NCBI RefSeq assembly: GCF_900149695.1
Contig: NZ_LT703003.1
Span: 1,798,001 to 1,862,000, forward strand
Reading direction: 5' to 3'
From: Anderseniella sp. Alg231-50
GTDB taxonomy: Bacteria > Pseudomonadota > Alphaproteobacteria > Rhizobiales > Aestuariivirgaceae
Length of the DNA: 64,000 nucleotides
The notes below the pieces were generated by a model that worked only from the letters and a program-made list of their open reading frames with translations, was not told where the DNA came from and did no database searches. Each line of letters starts with the position of its first letter. Position 1 is the stretch's first letter. Positions 12,422 to 21,171 of the stretch are shown piece after piece. The position numbers were made by a program, and so were the translations under genes.

Positions 12422-13213
12422 TTAGCGCGTTGCTGTCACAACGAACTGCGGTGCGAGCGCCAGATAGCTTCTGCCCACCAACGCCTGCTCGATTGTAGAG
12501 AGAATTTCTTCAATACTGGCATTGCTCATTTGCCCGCGATCCCGGGCATAACCGGCCATGTTCTTGATCATGGGCAACAGTCTTCCATCAGTGTCAGGTC
12601 GGGCAACGACTTGAACATCTATTTCGGAGAACCCGGCAAGCGCCATCAAACCATGAAGTTTTCTGCCAATGTCTGGCGTCCGGCACGCGTGACTTGCAGC
12701 GTCGACGAGGGCGGCCCAGGTCTCGGTGGGTACAGGCTCGACAATCATCATCGGCCAATCACCTTCGATGGCGTGCACCTTGCCCTCGGCTTTCAGGACG
12801 CGCCGGAACTCACGGATCACATGTTCTGCATTGTCAACGTAGATGAGAGTGTTTCGAGTGGTTAAGCGATCCAGAGAAGCATCCGGCAATGGCAATCTGG
12901 AACCATCGCACTGATGCGCGCTGATCCTATCGTCGGTTCCGGCAGCCATTGCGTTGTTTCTGGTTTGAGAAATGAAATCCGAGTTGATATCCAGCGCGTG
13001 AACATGTCCATCGACCCCAACCCATGAAGCGATTTCAATTGCTGTGTAGCCAGGTCCGCAGCCGAAATCGCCAACAACATGCCCCGGGCCAATGTCAGCC
13101 GGTTCATAGAGAATGGATGACGCCGGGTTCCATTGGAACATGCGCTGATATCGTTCCAACCTGTCCCTGTCGATGTTAATCCAATGGTCCTTGTAAAAAG
13201 GATCGTTAGCCAT
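12422..13213 (-). CDS. SAM-dependent methyltransferase, cargo of segment 1
   Basis: 263-residue class I methyltransferase. Motif I is VGDFGCGPGYTAIEI (about 47-61), followed by HALDINSDF (motif II acid), CDGSRLPLPDASLD (motif III region) and TRNTLIYVDN (motif IV). This resembles the Methyltransf_11/25 group that acts on small molecules or quinone-like acceptors; the acceptor cannot be predicted. It is the only gene between attachment copies A and B, so it is probably acquired. Its start lies about 120 bases from the repeated arm, which may carry its promoter. Confidence 0.82.
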   Translation of the reverse strand: MANDPFYKDHWINIDRDRLERYQRMFQWNPASSILYEPADIGPGHVVGDFGCGPGYTAIEIASWVGVDGHVHALDINSDFISQTRNNAMAAGTDDRISAHQCDGSRLPLPDASLDRLTTRNTLIYVDNAEHVIREFRRVLKAEGKVHAIEGDWPMMIVEPVPTETWAALVDAASHACRTPDIGRKLHGLMALAGFSEIDVQVVARPDTDGRLLPMIKNMAGYARDRGQMSNASIEEILSTIEQALVGRSYLALAPQFVVTATR

Positions 13214-13334
13214 GAATGCGCCGCCTCAACAGGTTACAGTAGTTAGTCAAGGGTAGCGGGCTGTTGTCGATGGATCAAATTTCCCCTTCGGGTCATGAGC
13301 GGACTTCGGCGGAGTAAAGATCCATGGTATATTG

Positions 13335-13486
13335 GTCCGCCTAGCTGTTGTTGCCAATCTGTTGACAATTTGAGAATCAACTCAGTCCCAAGCCAACCAC
13401 AAGTGAACAACATTGTTCGAATTCTTGAATGTTTAAGTCATTGAAATCAATGAGGGCAGGACGGCGTCAATCTGCACTTCCAAGAA
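13335..13486 (+). repeat. Att arm B, about 150 bp
   Basis: Aligns end to end with 14774-14926: shared GTCCRCYTAGCTG, TTGCCAATCTGTTG, GCCAACCACAA, TGAACAACA and GAGAATTG-like blocks with mismatches throughout. Both arms sit directly 5' of a tRNA-Val fragment. TTGCCA/TTGACA words recur at close spacing and could be integrase arm sites. Identity was judged by eye. Confidence 0.75.
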
Positions 13487-13537
13487 TTGACATCGTAGGG
13501 GTCACTAGTTCGAACCTAGTACCGCCCACCATTTTCT
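13487..13537 (+). repeat. Attachment site copy B (exact tRNA-Val 3' half)
   Basis: Exact 51-base copy of 12288-12338. It has no 5' half, so it is not a tRNA gene. Marks the right end of segment 1 (about 1.2 kb) and the left end of segment 2. Confidence 0.9.
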
Positions 13538-13640
13538 CATTTTATAAAGCTTGAGCGTAGCGCGGCGCTCACTCGGGCTGATTATGTGCAGCGAGCCACA
13601 ATGACTAGACGGGTGTGCTGCACTCAATGTTCGAATTCGG

Positions 13641-14702
13641 CTAAACATTGAACGGCTTGAGTTCTATAGCGCCGAACTGTTCTGCATAGGCGTGAATGGC
13701 GGGCGTTCCGCCAAGATGCATCAGCAATATCTTGGCGTCTGGTTCGAAGTGACCCGATGCATTCAGGTCAAGCAAACCGCGAATGGCGCGGCCTTCATAC
13801 ACCGGATCAGCAATCAACCCTTCTTTGGTCGCCATAAGGTGGATGCCTTCCTTGATTGCGTCATCTGCAAACCCGTAACTCGCGTTGTTCGAAGCGATTA
13901 CATGCACATCACTTTCGTTCACCCTATCGGATAGTCCCAAGGTCTCCAATGCTTCATTGGCCAGTTCACGTACCCGCCGCGCCTTGATCTCTGTTTCGCC
14001 GTCATCCGCAACTCCTATGATGTGAGTATCGACGCCCAATGCTTTGAAACCTGCCAGCAGGCCCGCCTGGGTGCTACTGGACCCGGTGGTGTGCAGCAGA
14101 TGGTCAAAAATGATCCCCGTTTGCTCCATCTGAACCGCAAGTTCCGCCGCACAGTTAATATACCCCATGCTCCCAAGCGGATGCTCGGATGCACCGCCAG
14201 GGATAAGATATGGCGAATGACCCAACTCACTCAGGTGAGCCATGAACTCTTCAAGCGGTCCCTGGTCTTCGATAGGGCGTTCTATCTCGTCTACATAAAG
14301 CTCGGCCCCCATTAGGTCGCTCAAAAGGATATTGCCGACCTGACGATAATTGGGTCCTGCATCCTTAGTCCACGCACAGTGCAGCAAGGCACATTTCATC
14401 CCCGCTCGGGCTGCAGATGCTGCCACCTGGCGGGTGTGGTTCGACTGGATGGCTCCAACTGAGACCAACATGTCGCATCCTTGACGAAGGGCATCTCCAA
14501 CCAAAAACTCCAGCTTGCGGGTTTTGTTGCCACCTCCCTCCAAACCTGACAAATCATCCCGTTTCATCCAGAGTTGGGGGCCATTCAGCAAAGCAGCAAA
14601 ATTGTTGAGGGGATGTAGCGGGGTCGGCAGCTGCGCCAATCGAAACCTCGGCAGAATGTCCAGGCGCTTATTTAAATCTGCCAGAGCAGAAACTTTGATC
14701 AT
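13641..14702 (-). CDS. PLP lyase: D-cysteine desulfhydrase / L-cysteate sulfo-lyase family
   Basis: 353 residues of the ACC-deaminase-like fold-type II family. The PLP lysine is in GGGNKTRKLEFL (about 50-61), followed by SVGAIQSNHTRQVAA and the phosphate-binding TTGSSSTQAG. The set RLAQLPTPLHPL...LWMKRDDLSG favours DcyD/CuyA over true ACC deaminase. Products would be pyruvate, ammonia and sulfide or sulfite. AAGGAGA seven bases before ATG 14702 fixes the start. It is the sole gene of segment 2, between att copies B and C. CuyA versus DcyD cannot be decided here. Confidence 0.85.
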   Translation of the reverse strand: MIKVSALADLNKRLDILPRFRLAQLPTPLHPLNNFAALLNGPQLWMKRDDLSGLEGGGNKTRKLEFLVGDALRQGCDMLVSVGAIQSNHTRQVAASAARAGMKCALLHCAWTKDAGPNYRQVGNILLSDLMGAELYVDEIERPIEDQGPLEEFMAHLSELGHSPYLIPGGASEHPLGSMGYINCAAELAVQMEQTGIIFDHLLHTTGSSSTQAGLLAGFKALGVDTHIIGVADDGETEIKARRVRELANEALETLGLSDRVNESDVHVIASNNASYGFADDAIKEGIHLMATKEGLIADPVYEGRAIRGLLDLNASGHFEPDAKILLMHLGGTPAIHAYAEQFGAIELKPFNV

Positions 14703-14773
14703 CACACGCTCTCCTTGCCGCAGAAACAATATCAAGTGTGGCCTTTCGTCTGCTTGTCTTCAACGCCCGTTTT

Positions 14774-14926
14774 GTCCACTTAGCTGCGGTTGCCAATCTG
14801 TTGCCATTTTGAGTGCCAACTGAACCCCCAGGCCAACCACAAATGAACAACAGTGCTTGATTTCTAGAATCGGTAAGATATTGCAATTACTCAGGAAAAA
14901 ATAAGGTCCATCTGTTTTTTCGAGAA
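14774..14926 (+). repeat. Att arm C, about 150 bp
   Basis: Second copy of the arm described at 13335-13486, with similar length, order and spacing but many substitutions. It lies between the start of the PLP-lyase gene and att copy C. Confidence 0.72.
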
Positions 14927-14976
14927 TTGGCATCATAGGGGCCACTGGCCCGTAGCCAGTACCGCCCACCATTTCT
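14927..14976 (+). repeat. Attachment site copy C (diverged tRNA-Val 3' half)
   Basis: Same region as copies A and B with about nine substitutions and one T fewer. The T-stem changes are paired (ACTAG/CTAGT has become ACTGG/CCAGT), so the symmetric core is kept. The sequence after it (ATCAGTC, then ATTGCG) resembles that after copy A at 12341, not that after copy B. Confidence 0.72.
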
Positions 14977-15199
14977 CGATCAGTCATTAATTGCGCGTGG
15001 CCGAGTACATGCTGGGTGCAGAACGACAAGCCGGAACTCCCGACGGACGTCCGCCACGAATGCCGGACTGCTGAGTTTGTATCTCTCCGGGCATTAGGAC
15101 GCAGGCCGCGCCAATTCCCTGAGAGCCACCTTGTTCAAATGCGGCTCATGCGGCACTATTTTCACTCAAGACCGTTGGCCAGTGCTGGAGGAGCAATCA
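14977..15199. other. Non-coding stretch between att copy C and the VOC gene
   Basis: No supported gene. In frame upstream of the VOC start, 15131-15178 would encode MFKCGSCGTIFTQDRW, a CxxC zinc-ribbon-like peptide. It may be a decayed FmdB-like fragment rather than part of the VOC protein, because GGAGGAG directly precedes ATG 15200. Confidence 0.4.
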
Positions 15200-15631
15200 A
15201 TGAAGTTCAGCCATGTCAGCATGGTTGCGCGCGATACTGATCGCCTCGCGGAGTTTTACAAAACGGTCTTCGACTGTGAGGACACTGTTGAACGATGGCA
15301 CATGTCCGGCGAACAATTGTCCCGGGGCAACGGCGTCCCAAACTCCGAGATCTATGCAGCTTGGTTGAGCCTGCCCGGCGCAGACGGCCCGTTCCTCGAG
15401 ATTTTTCAGTACAAGAATATCCAGGATCGCCCGACGCCATCGGTAAACCAGCCTGGCTACGGGCACATATGTTTTGAAGTGAAGAATATCGAGGCCAAGC
15501 TCGATGCGGTGATTGAAGCGGGTGGCGCGGCGCTTGGCGAGATAACCGATTTAGGAACTGCGGAAGCCCCGGTGCTTTGTGTCTATGTGCGCGATCCCGA
15601 GGGTAATGTCGTGGAACTGGAGCAGAAGTAG
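15200..15631 (+). CDS. VOC (glyoxalase/bleomycin-resistance) superfamily protein
   Basis: 143 residues, two beta-alpha-beta-beta-beta modules. N-terminal MKFSHVSMVARDTDRLAEFY carries the first metal ligand (His4), GYGHICFEVKNIEAKLD the second, and VYVRDPEGNVVELEQ the C-terminal Glu ligand. The pattern suits a metal-dependent lyase or dioxygenase such as a glyoxalase-type enzyme; substrate unknown. Start set by GGAGGAG seven bases upstream. It may be chromosomal flank or a third acquired cargo. Confidence 0.8.
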   Translation: MKFSHVSMVARDTDRLAEFYKTVFDCEDTVERWHMSGEQLSRGNGVPNSEIYAAWLSLPGADGPFLEIFQYKNIQDRPTPSVNQPGYGHICFEVKNIEAKLDAVIEAGGAALGEITDLGTAEAPVLCVYVRDPEGNVVELEQK

Positions 15632-15840
15632 AGCACGGATCGCATTACCGAGAACACCGTTGGGCATTGAACGGACATTGGCCCAGGCAAATCAAATGTC
15701 CTGTCGCTTCCACATCAGGCCGGGCGAATATCTTAGAAAAGATACAAATGCAAATATACCGGTTAGGAATGCAGCAGGACTTGATCTGCACAATGTAGAA
15801 ATCCGCGATTAGTCGAACTGTGGTGTGCAAGGAACTTGTT

Positions 15841-17235
15841 ATGACGGAAAAATCTGGTGACGAAACAGGCTTTGACATAGCTGGCTGTGGGCTTCCGGAC
15901 GTCTATCCAGCCCTGGACGCCATTTCCAAAGTCACGTGTGCTGCGCTGAATGTGCCGGGCGTGTTTTTGTCCGTGTCGGTCAGCGAGGATGATGAGGTCC
16001 GCTGTTTCGCCGGTGTGAGCAAGGCTGATGTGAAAACATGCGCCGAGTTGATCGGGCCGGAAGTGGCCCGCGCCGGTATCCTGCAGATTGGTGATCTCAA
16101 GAGTGCAAAACGCAGCGGGGTGCGGAAAATTGCCTCCGCCATGAAGTCAGTGCGTGCAGTCCTGGCGGTGCCTGTCGTGAACGGACAAGGTGAGACCATA
16201 GGTGTAATCGCTGTCCTTGATAAAAAGTCCCGGCGGTTCACTGTTTCGGACCGTGCTGTCTTGAGAGACAGTGCCGTCAATATTTCCGGGCTGGCGGTTC
16301 TTCACCAGGCTGCTGCGGATCATCAGGCTGCGGAGGTGGAGTTGAAGGATGCCATGGAAGCCTTGCCGGACGGCTTTGTGCTTTATGACAAAAACGACCG
16401 GCTGGTGCATTGCAATCGGCGATATCGCGAGATTTACAAGGAAAGCGGAAACCTGCGTGTGCCGGGTGTCAAATTCAGTGACCTGATCCGGCAAGGTGTT
16501 TATGCCGGCCAGTATTCGGATGCGATCGGCAAGGAAGAAGAATGGATTGCACAACGAATTCACGAGCATCAAAACCCGGGAAAACCGATCGAGCAACAAT
16601 TGCCCGGTGACAGATGGCTCAGAATCCAGGAGCGCCGGACAAACACCGGCGGCCTGGTCGGTTTCCGGATTGATGTCACGGAGCTGAAGCGCCAGGAACG
16701 CGAGCTGAGCCGGCTTGCATGGACAGATTCCCTGACCGGCGCGCTCAACAGGCACCGGTTCCTGGAGCTCGCCGAAGCTGAACTGACGCATTCGCAGCGC
16801 CATTTCCGGAATGTGTCCCTGCTGATGCTGGATCTGGACAATTTCAAAAAGATCAATGACTGCCGCGGACACGCTGCCGGAGATCATGTGCTGCGTGCGA
16901 CCTGCGAAAGCTGGCAGAAACAGCTTCGGGGCCGTGATCTGATAGGACGGCTTGGCGGTGAGGAGTTCTGTGTGCTGCTGCCGGACACCCGCGGCGATGA
17001 TGCCCTGGTTGTGGCCGAAAGGCTGCGCAAGGTCACCGAACTGCAGAAACTCTCCTATGACGGCGAGGCCATTGATGTCTCTGTCAGCATTGGAACAGCT
17101 GTGTATGAAAACATCGCTGATACAATAACCTCGGTAATCAAGCGGGCGGACCGGTCCCTGTACAAGGCAAAAAGCTCAGGTCGAAATCGCGTTGAAGCAA
17201 ACATTACCCTGAGTCAGGCAAAAAAACCCGTTTAA
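15841..17235 (+). CDS. Diguanylate cyclase GAF-PAS-GGDEF
   Basis: 464 residues, cytosolic. GAF domain about 10-155, PAS about 165-285 (EALPDGFVLYDKNDRLVHCN), GGDEF about 292-455. The active-site loop is GGEEF at 372-376 and the allosteric I-site RGRD is at 363-366, five residues ahead. Catalysis and product inhibition should therefore both be intact. It makes cyclic di-GMP from GTP in response to an unknown ligand. AAGGAAC precedes ATG 15841. A second c-di-GMP gene follows after 131 bases on the same strand. Confidence 0.92.
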   Translation: MTEKSGDETGFDIAGCGLPDVYPALDAISKVTCAALNVPGVFLSVSVSEDDEVRCFAGVSKADVKTCAELIGPEVARAGILQIGDLKSAKRSGVRKIASAMKSVRAVLAVPVVNGQGETIGVIAVLDKKSRRFTVSDRAVLRDSAVNISGLAVLHQAAADHQAAEVELKDAMEALPDGFVLYDKNDRLVHCNRRYREIYKESGNLRVPGVKFSDLIRQGVYAGQYSDAIGKEEEWIAQRIHEHQNPGKPIEQQLPGDRWLRIQERRTNTGGLVGFRIDVTELKRQERELSRLAWTDSLTGALNRHRFLELAEAELTHSQRHFRNVSLLMLDLDNFKKINDCRGHAAGDHVLRATCESWQKQLRGRDLIGRLGGEEFCVLLPDTRGDDALVVAERLRKVTELQKLSYDGEAIDVSVSIGTAVYENIADTITSVIKRADRSLYKAKSSGRNRVEANITLSQAKKPV

Positions 17236-17366
17236 GCGACAAATTCAGGGTTTATTTTTAGTATACTCCAATTTTCCTGAGTTGTTGTTTTCACAATATT
17301 TTAATTGACTTTGACCATTGTGTCCCCGGGAGCATTGCTCCAGCAAACAATCGGGATGCAAAACAG

Positions 17367-19622
17367 ATGGCGACGATCACGGCATTAAGAACACTGGACC
17401 ACAAGGTTGTCGACAGCCTTCAGGTGGTTGAACCCGGCGCTGATCCCGCTCTCGCCGACCTGTGCAGACTGGTCGCCAGGACCATGCGCGTGTCGGGATG
17501 TGTCGTTGCGATTGTGGATGACACGGCGGCCTGGGGCAAAGCGTCGTTCGGCTACGAGATGATGCGGGTTGCACGCCGCGAATCCCTGTCGAATCTGATT
17601 GTGGATGCCGGCAAGCCCCTGCTTGTCCATGACGCCACGACGCGGCCGCACCTCAAACACTATTCGCAGATCGCCAGTGGTAAAGTTGTCGGATTTGCCG
17701 GCGCCCCCCTGAACCTCAGGCCGGGGCATACTGTTGGTGCCTTGCTGCTGGTCAACGACGCGCCGCTTTCAGGCGACAGCACCAATATTGAAGCCCTGAC
17801 GGATTTCGCTGATCTGGCAGTGAGCCTGCTCATGAAGGAGCGGGCCAACCGGCAGCGGCGGCAAGCCCTGGCGGACCGGAAAAAACAGGCGGAAAAATTC
17901 GAAAAGCAGGCGTCAATTCTGCATCGCCAGACCAGGTTGTTTGATCAGATATCGCGCATAACCAGTATCGGAACCTGGCAATTCAGCCCGGATACCTCCG
18001 AGATTGTCTGGTCTGACGCAACCAGGAAAATTCATGGGGTTGAGCCTGATTATCAGCCGCAGATTGAGACAGCTATCGAGTTTTATTCGCCGCCATGGCG
18101 GGAAACCGTTTCGAACTGCCTGAAAAACACGATCCTCACCGAGGAACCGTTTGATTTTCACGCGGAGATAACCAGGGCGGACGGCGCCAAGCGCTGGGTG
18201 CGCTCGCTGGGAGAGATTGCAATAGACAATGAGGGAAACAAGCAGGTGTTCGGGACATTTGAAGATGTCACCGAGCAGCACACTCTCAAAAGCAAACTCA
18301 TTGCGATGGCTTACACTGACGACCTGACAAACCTGAAGAACCGGCGCAGTTTCTACGAGGCCCTTGAAAACCATACCTCGACCCTGGACCCGGACAAGGA
18401 CCGGTACGCGGTCATCGCAATCGACGTGGACGATTTCAAGAACGTCAATGACAGGTTGGGTCATACATCCGGGGATGCTTTGCTGATGGAAATCGGCCAT
18501 CGCCTTGCCGGCACAATCGGTACGGATGGCGATGTTTACAGGTTGGCCGGTGACGAGTTCAGCGCCATCGTGCCCGTGGAAACTGATCCTGAAACCATGC
18601 TGGCTGAAATCAGTGACCTGTTTTCAAAACCTTTTGAACTCAACGGCACCGAACTGGCGGTTTCCGGCAGTGTCGGGGCTGCGTTGTATCCCGATCACTC
18701 GCAAAACCTGACGACCTTGTACGACTTCGCAGATGCTGCCCTGCTGCAGGCAAAGAGCAAGGAACTCCGCGCCGTGCAGGTCTTCTCGCCCGAATTGCGG
18801 CAAAAGCGGCTTGATGCGCAAGCGCTTCTTGAAGAAGTCGGTCGGGCGGTCAAGCGTGATGAGTTTACCGGATTCCTGCAGCCGATCGTCAATTCAACAG
18901 ATCGCAGAATAGTCGGGTTTGAAGCCTTGGCGAGATGGAAAAAATCCGACGACGTGATATTGCCCCCTGCAATGTTCTGGCCGGCACTGGAAGATCCGGT
19001 GCTGTCAATCGAGATTGGTGATGCAATCATTCACCAGTCAATTTCAAACATGGCTGCCTGGTTGCGCAAGGGAATTGCGGTTGACTACATTTCGGTCAAC
19101 GTGTCGACTTCGCAGCTTTCCAGGCCGGAGTTCGCCTCGTTTGTTCAGGATTTGTTGAGCAAAGGCAATATCTCGCCAAAGACCCTGACGATCGAAATCA
19201 CGGAAAATGTATTGCTGTCGGGACGCAACCCCCAGGTCAGAAAGACGCTGGGCGAGCTGGACGAAATGGGTGTGTCCCTATCCCTCGACGACTTCGGAAC
19301 AGGCTTCGCCAGCCTGTCGCATCTGAGAACCGAGAATTACGACGTACTCAAGGTCGACCGCGAATTTGTCATGGGCCTGCCTGAGGACAGGCCGTCATTT
19401 GGCATCGTCAAGGCGCTGACCGAATTTTCCAACAGTCTTGAGAAAAAAGTCATTGCAGAAGGCGTCGAGACGATAGAGCAGGCGGATCTGCTTGCCGGTC
19501 TGGGATGTGACTGTCTTCAGGGCTACTATTTCAGCAAACCGGTCTCGGTCGATGAAGCGACCCGGCTCCTGATTGCACCGCCCTGGCTGCAGGATTGTCA
19601 GGTGAAAGGGCTGACCGCTTGA
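17367..19622 (+). CDS. GAF-PAS-GGDEF-EAL cyclic-di-GMP protein
   Basis: 751 residues, no membrane segment. GAF about 15-155, coiled segment rich in Lys/Gln/Arg about 160-185, PAS about 190-305, GGDEF about 312-470, EAL about 485-740. The cyclase loop is degenerate, AGDEF at 394-398, with no RxxD I-site before it. The EAL domain keeps EAL (519-521), VNVS, IEITEN, DDFGTG (from 641), KVDREFV and IAEGVE, so phosphodiesterase activity is expected. The GGDEF half is probably regulatory or weak. Its GAF start (VDSLQVVEPG) is related in style to the upstream cyclase, suggesting an opposing pair. Confidence 0.92.
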   Translation: MATITALRTLDHKVVDSLQVVEPGADPALADLCRLVARTMRVSGCVVAIVDDTAAWGKASFGYEMMRVARRESLSNLIVDAGKPLLVHDATTRPHLKHYSQIASGKVVGFAGAPLNLRPGHTVGALLLVNDAPLSGDSTNIEALTDFADLAVSLLMKERANRQRRQALADRKKQAEKFEKQASILHRQTRLFDQISRITSIGTWQFSPDTSEIVWSDATRKIHGVEPDYQPQIETAIEFYSPPWRETVSNCLKNTILTEEPFDFHAEITRADGAKRWVRSLGEIAIDNEGNKQVFGTFEDVTEQHTLKSKLIAMAYTDDLTNLKNRRSFYEALENHTSTLDPDKDRYAVIAIDVDDFKNVNDRLGHTSGDALLMEIGHRLAGTIGTDGDVYRLAGDEFSAIVPVETDPETMLAEISDLFSKPFELNGTELAVSGSVGAALYPDHSQNLTTLYDFADAALLQAKSKELRAVQVFSPELRQKRLDAQALLEEVGRAVKRDEFTGFLQPIVNSTDRRIVGFEALARWKKSDDVILPPAMFWPALEDPVLSIEIGDAIIHQSISNMAAWLRKGIAVDYISVNVSTSQLSRPEFASFVQDLLSKGNISPKTLTIEITENVLLSGRNPQVRKTLGELDEMGVSLSLDDFGTGFASLSHLRTENYDVLKVDREFVMGLPEDRPSFGIVKALTEFSNSLEKKVIAEGVETIEQADLLAGLGCDCLQGYYFSKPVSVDEATRLLIAPPWLQDCQVKGLTA

Positions 19623-19690
19623 GCGGTACGCCGGGAAAAGCATCAATGAGCCGGTCACCGACAATATCGCAGGTGACAGACAAACCCGGT

Positions 19691-21103
19691 CTAGCTTTCG
19701 AAATGTGTGGCGCCGCGGCGGTTTTCGTCCAGTGGCAGGTTTGAATAAAACGGATCGTGGGCGCGCTGTTCGCACTGCTGGCGCGGGCACAGCCGGCAAT
19801 TGACGCCAATTTCCGTGACCATTCGCGTTGCCTTGGGGTCGATGGTAATGCCGTAGATGGTTTCCTGAGAATATTCGATCGAGCACCCCAGCGACACCGC
19901 CAGGCGCTTGTCTTCGGTCGAGTATTTCGTGGTTGGCCGGTCGACGGTCCGGTTGACGGTCAGGTACCGGCTGTTGTCCGGCATTTCGACGATCTGGGTC
20001 ATGATGCGGCCCGGCACGCGAAAGCAGTAATGGATGTCCAGGCGCGGACAGGCACCGCCATAACGCGCCAGCTGGATCGGTGTGACGTTGAAGCGCTTGG
20101 AAATGTTTCCGGCCCGGTCGACCCGCAGGAAGAAGAACGGAATGCCTTTCTGTCCCGGCTTCTGCAGTGTCGTCAGACGGTGACAGACCTGCTCGTATGA
20201 CACGGAGAACAGGGCTGACAACCGGTCAATATCGTACTTCGCCTGGACCGCTTCCTTGAAGAAATCTCCATACGGCATCATCAGCGCAGCTGCGAAGTAG
20301 TTTGCCAGCTCAACCCGGCAGCGCGCCGCCATGCGCTCGCTGGAGCGCAGTTTGTCTGACAGCTGTTCTCCCAGAAGATCAGGAAACTCGATTAGCGCGA
20401 TCATGTGGGCCAGCTGGAACACCCGGTTGTTGTGGTCAAGCCCGTCGGACAGCAGGATCTGCTTCTTGTCCGGATTGTAGTAGCGCAGCGACATGCCGAG
20501 CAGCTCCGCACGTACCTGTTTTACGTCAATGCCCAACCGGTCCTTGAGGTGGGATTTCAGCGCGCCGTACATTTCCTGGCGGTCGGGAATGTCGGGTACC
20601 CAGAACTGCTCGGCGCACTGTTCAAGTGCGGGGAAGTGGTTGTTGTTCCTGCGGAAGAAATCGTGCACGCCGTGTTCGATGGAAAACGACGCATTCATGG
20701 AGTCCGACATGGCTTCATTCTGTTCCGCCAGCCGTTCGCCGAAGGTGCGGTAGGCGTTGAAGATATTCAGCATGCCGCGAACCAGGTTGGGCGATCCCTC
20801 AAGCGCACTGCGCAATTCTTCGACGTCAGGCGGTTTGTCGCCGAATGCAGGGTCCCTGGTGACCTCACGCAGCTCGCCGAGAAGCATGGCGGAATCGGAG
20901 TTGGTCAGGTCGCGCCAGTTGATGCCGAAATTGTCGGCCAGGCTGATCAGGAACTTAAGCGAGGCACTGCGCTGGTTTCGCTCCACCAGATTGACATAGC
21001 TGGGACTTACGCCCAGTGCCTTGGCAAGGTCGGCCTGCGTCAGGCCGTCATTCTGGCGCAGTTCTCTCAGCTTGGGGCCGATGAATATTTTTTGTCCAGC
21101 CAT
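19691..21103 (-). CDS. XRE-type regulator of short-chain acyl metabolism (ScfR/RamB family)
   Basis: 470 residues. N-terminal helix-turn-helix about 9-62 (LTQADLAKALGVSPSYVNLVERNQRS). The middle is an ImmA/IrrE-like segment whose HExxH is degenerate (QLAHMIALIEF). C-terminal DUF2083 has a cysteine cluster NCRLCPRQQCEQR about 440-452 that could bind metal or Fe-S. Relatives control propionate, acetate and glyoxylate genes, sensing acyl-CoA. It sits next to a serine-cycle/malyl-CoA cluster, which fits. Converges on the GGDEF-EAL gene, 68 bases apart. Confidence 0.85.
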   Translation of the reverse strand: MAGQKIFIGPKLRELRQNDGLTQADLAKALGVSPSYVNLVERNQRSASLKFLISLADNFGINWRDLTNSDSAMLLGELREVTRDPAFGDKPPDVEELRSALEGSPNLVRGMLNIFNAYRTFGERLAEQNEAMSDSMNASFSIEHGVHDFFRRNNNHFPALEQCAEQFWVPDIPDRQEMYGALKSHLKDRLGIDVKQVRAELLGMSLRYYNPDKKQILLSDGLDHNNRVFQLAHMIALIEFPDLLGEQLSDKLRSSERMAARCRVELANYFAAALMMPYGDFFKEAVQAKYDIDRLSALFSVSYEQVCHRLTTLQKPGQKGIPFFFLRVDRAGNISKRFNVTPIQLARYGGACPRLDIHYCFRVPGRIMTQIVEMPDNSRYLTVNRTVDRPTTKYSTEDKRLAVSLGCSIEYSQETIYGITIDPKATRMVTEIGVNCRLCPRQQCEQRAHDPFYSNLPLDENRRGATHFES

Positions 21104-21171
21104 CTGGTGATGGAGCCTGTAATTGCAGGTTTAGTCAAGTTTGTAATTTATGAGATTGACTTGTTGACTGA

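Noticed and set aside
13487..13530. Possible second tRNA-Val gene
   Set aside because: Only the 3' half is present; the acceptor 5' strand, D-arm and 5' anticodon-stem strand are missing. Treated as an attachment-site copy. The same applies to 14927-14970.
13641..14702. True ACC deaminase
   Set aside because: Overall motifs fit the DcyD/CuyA branch better; no ethylene-related context. Not settled between desulfhydrase and cysteate lyase.
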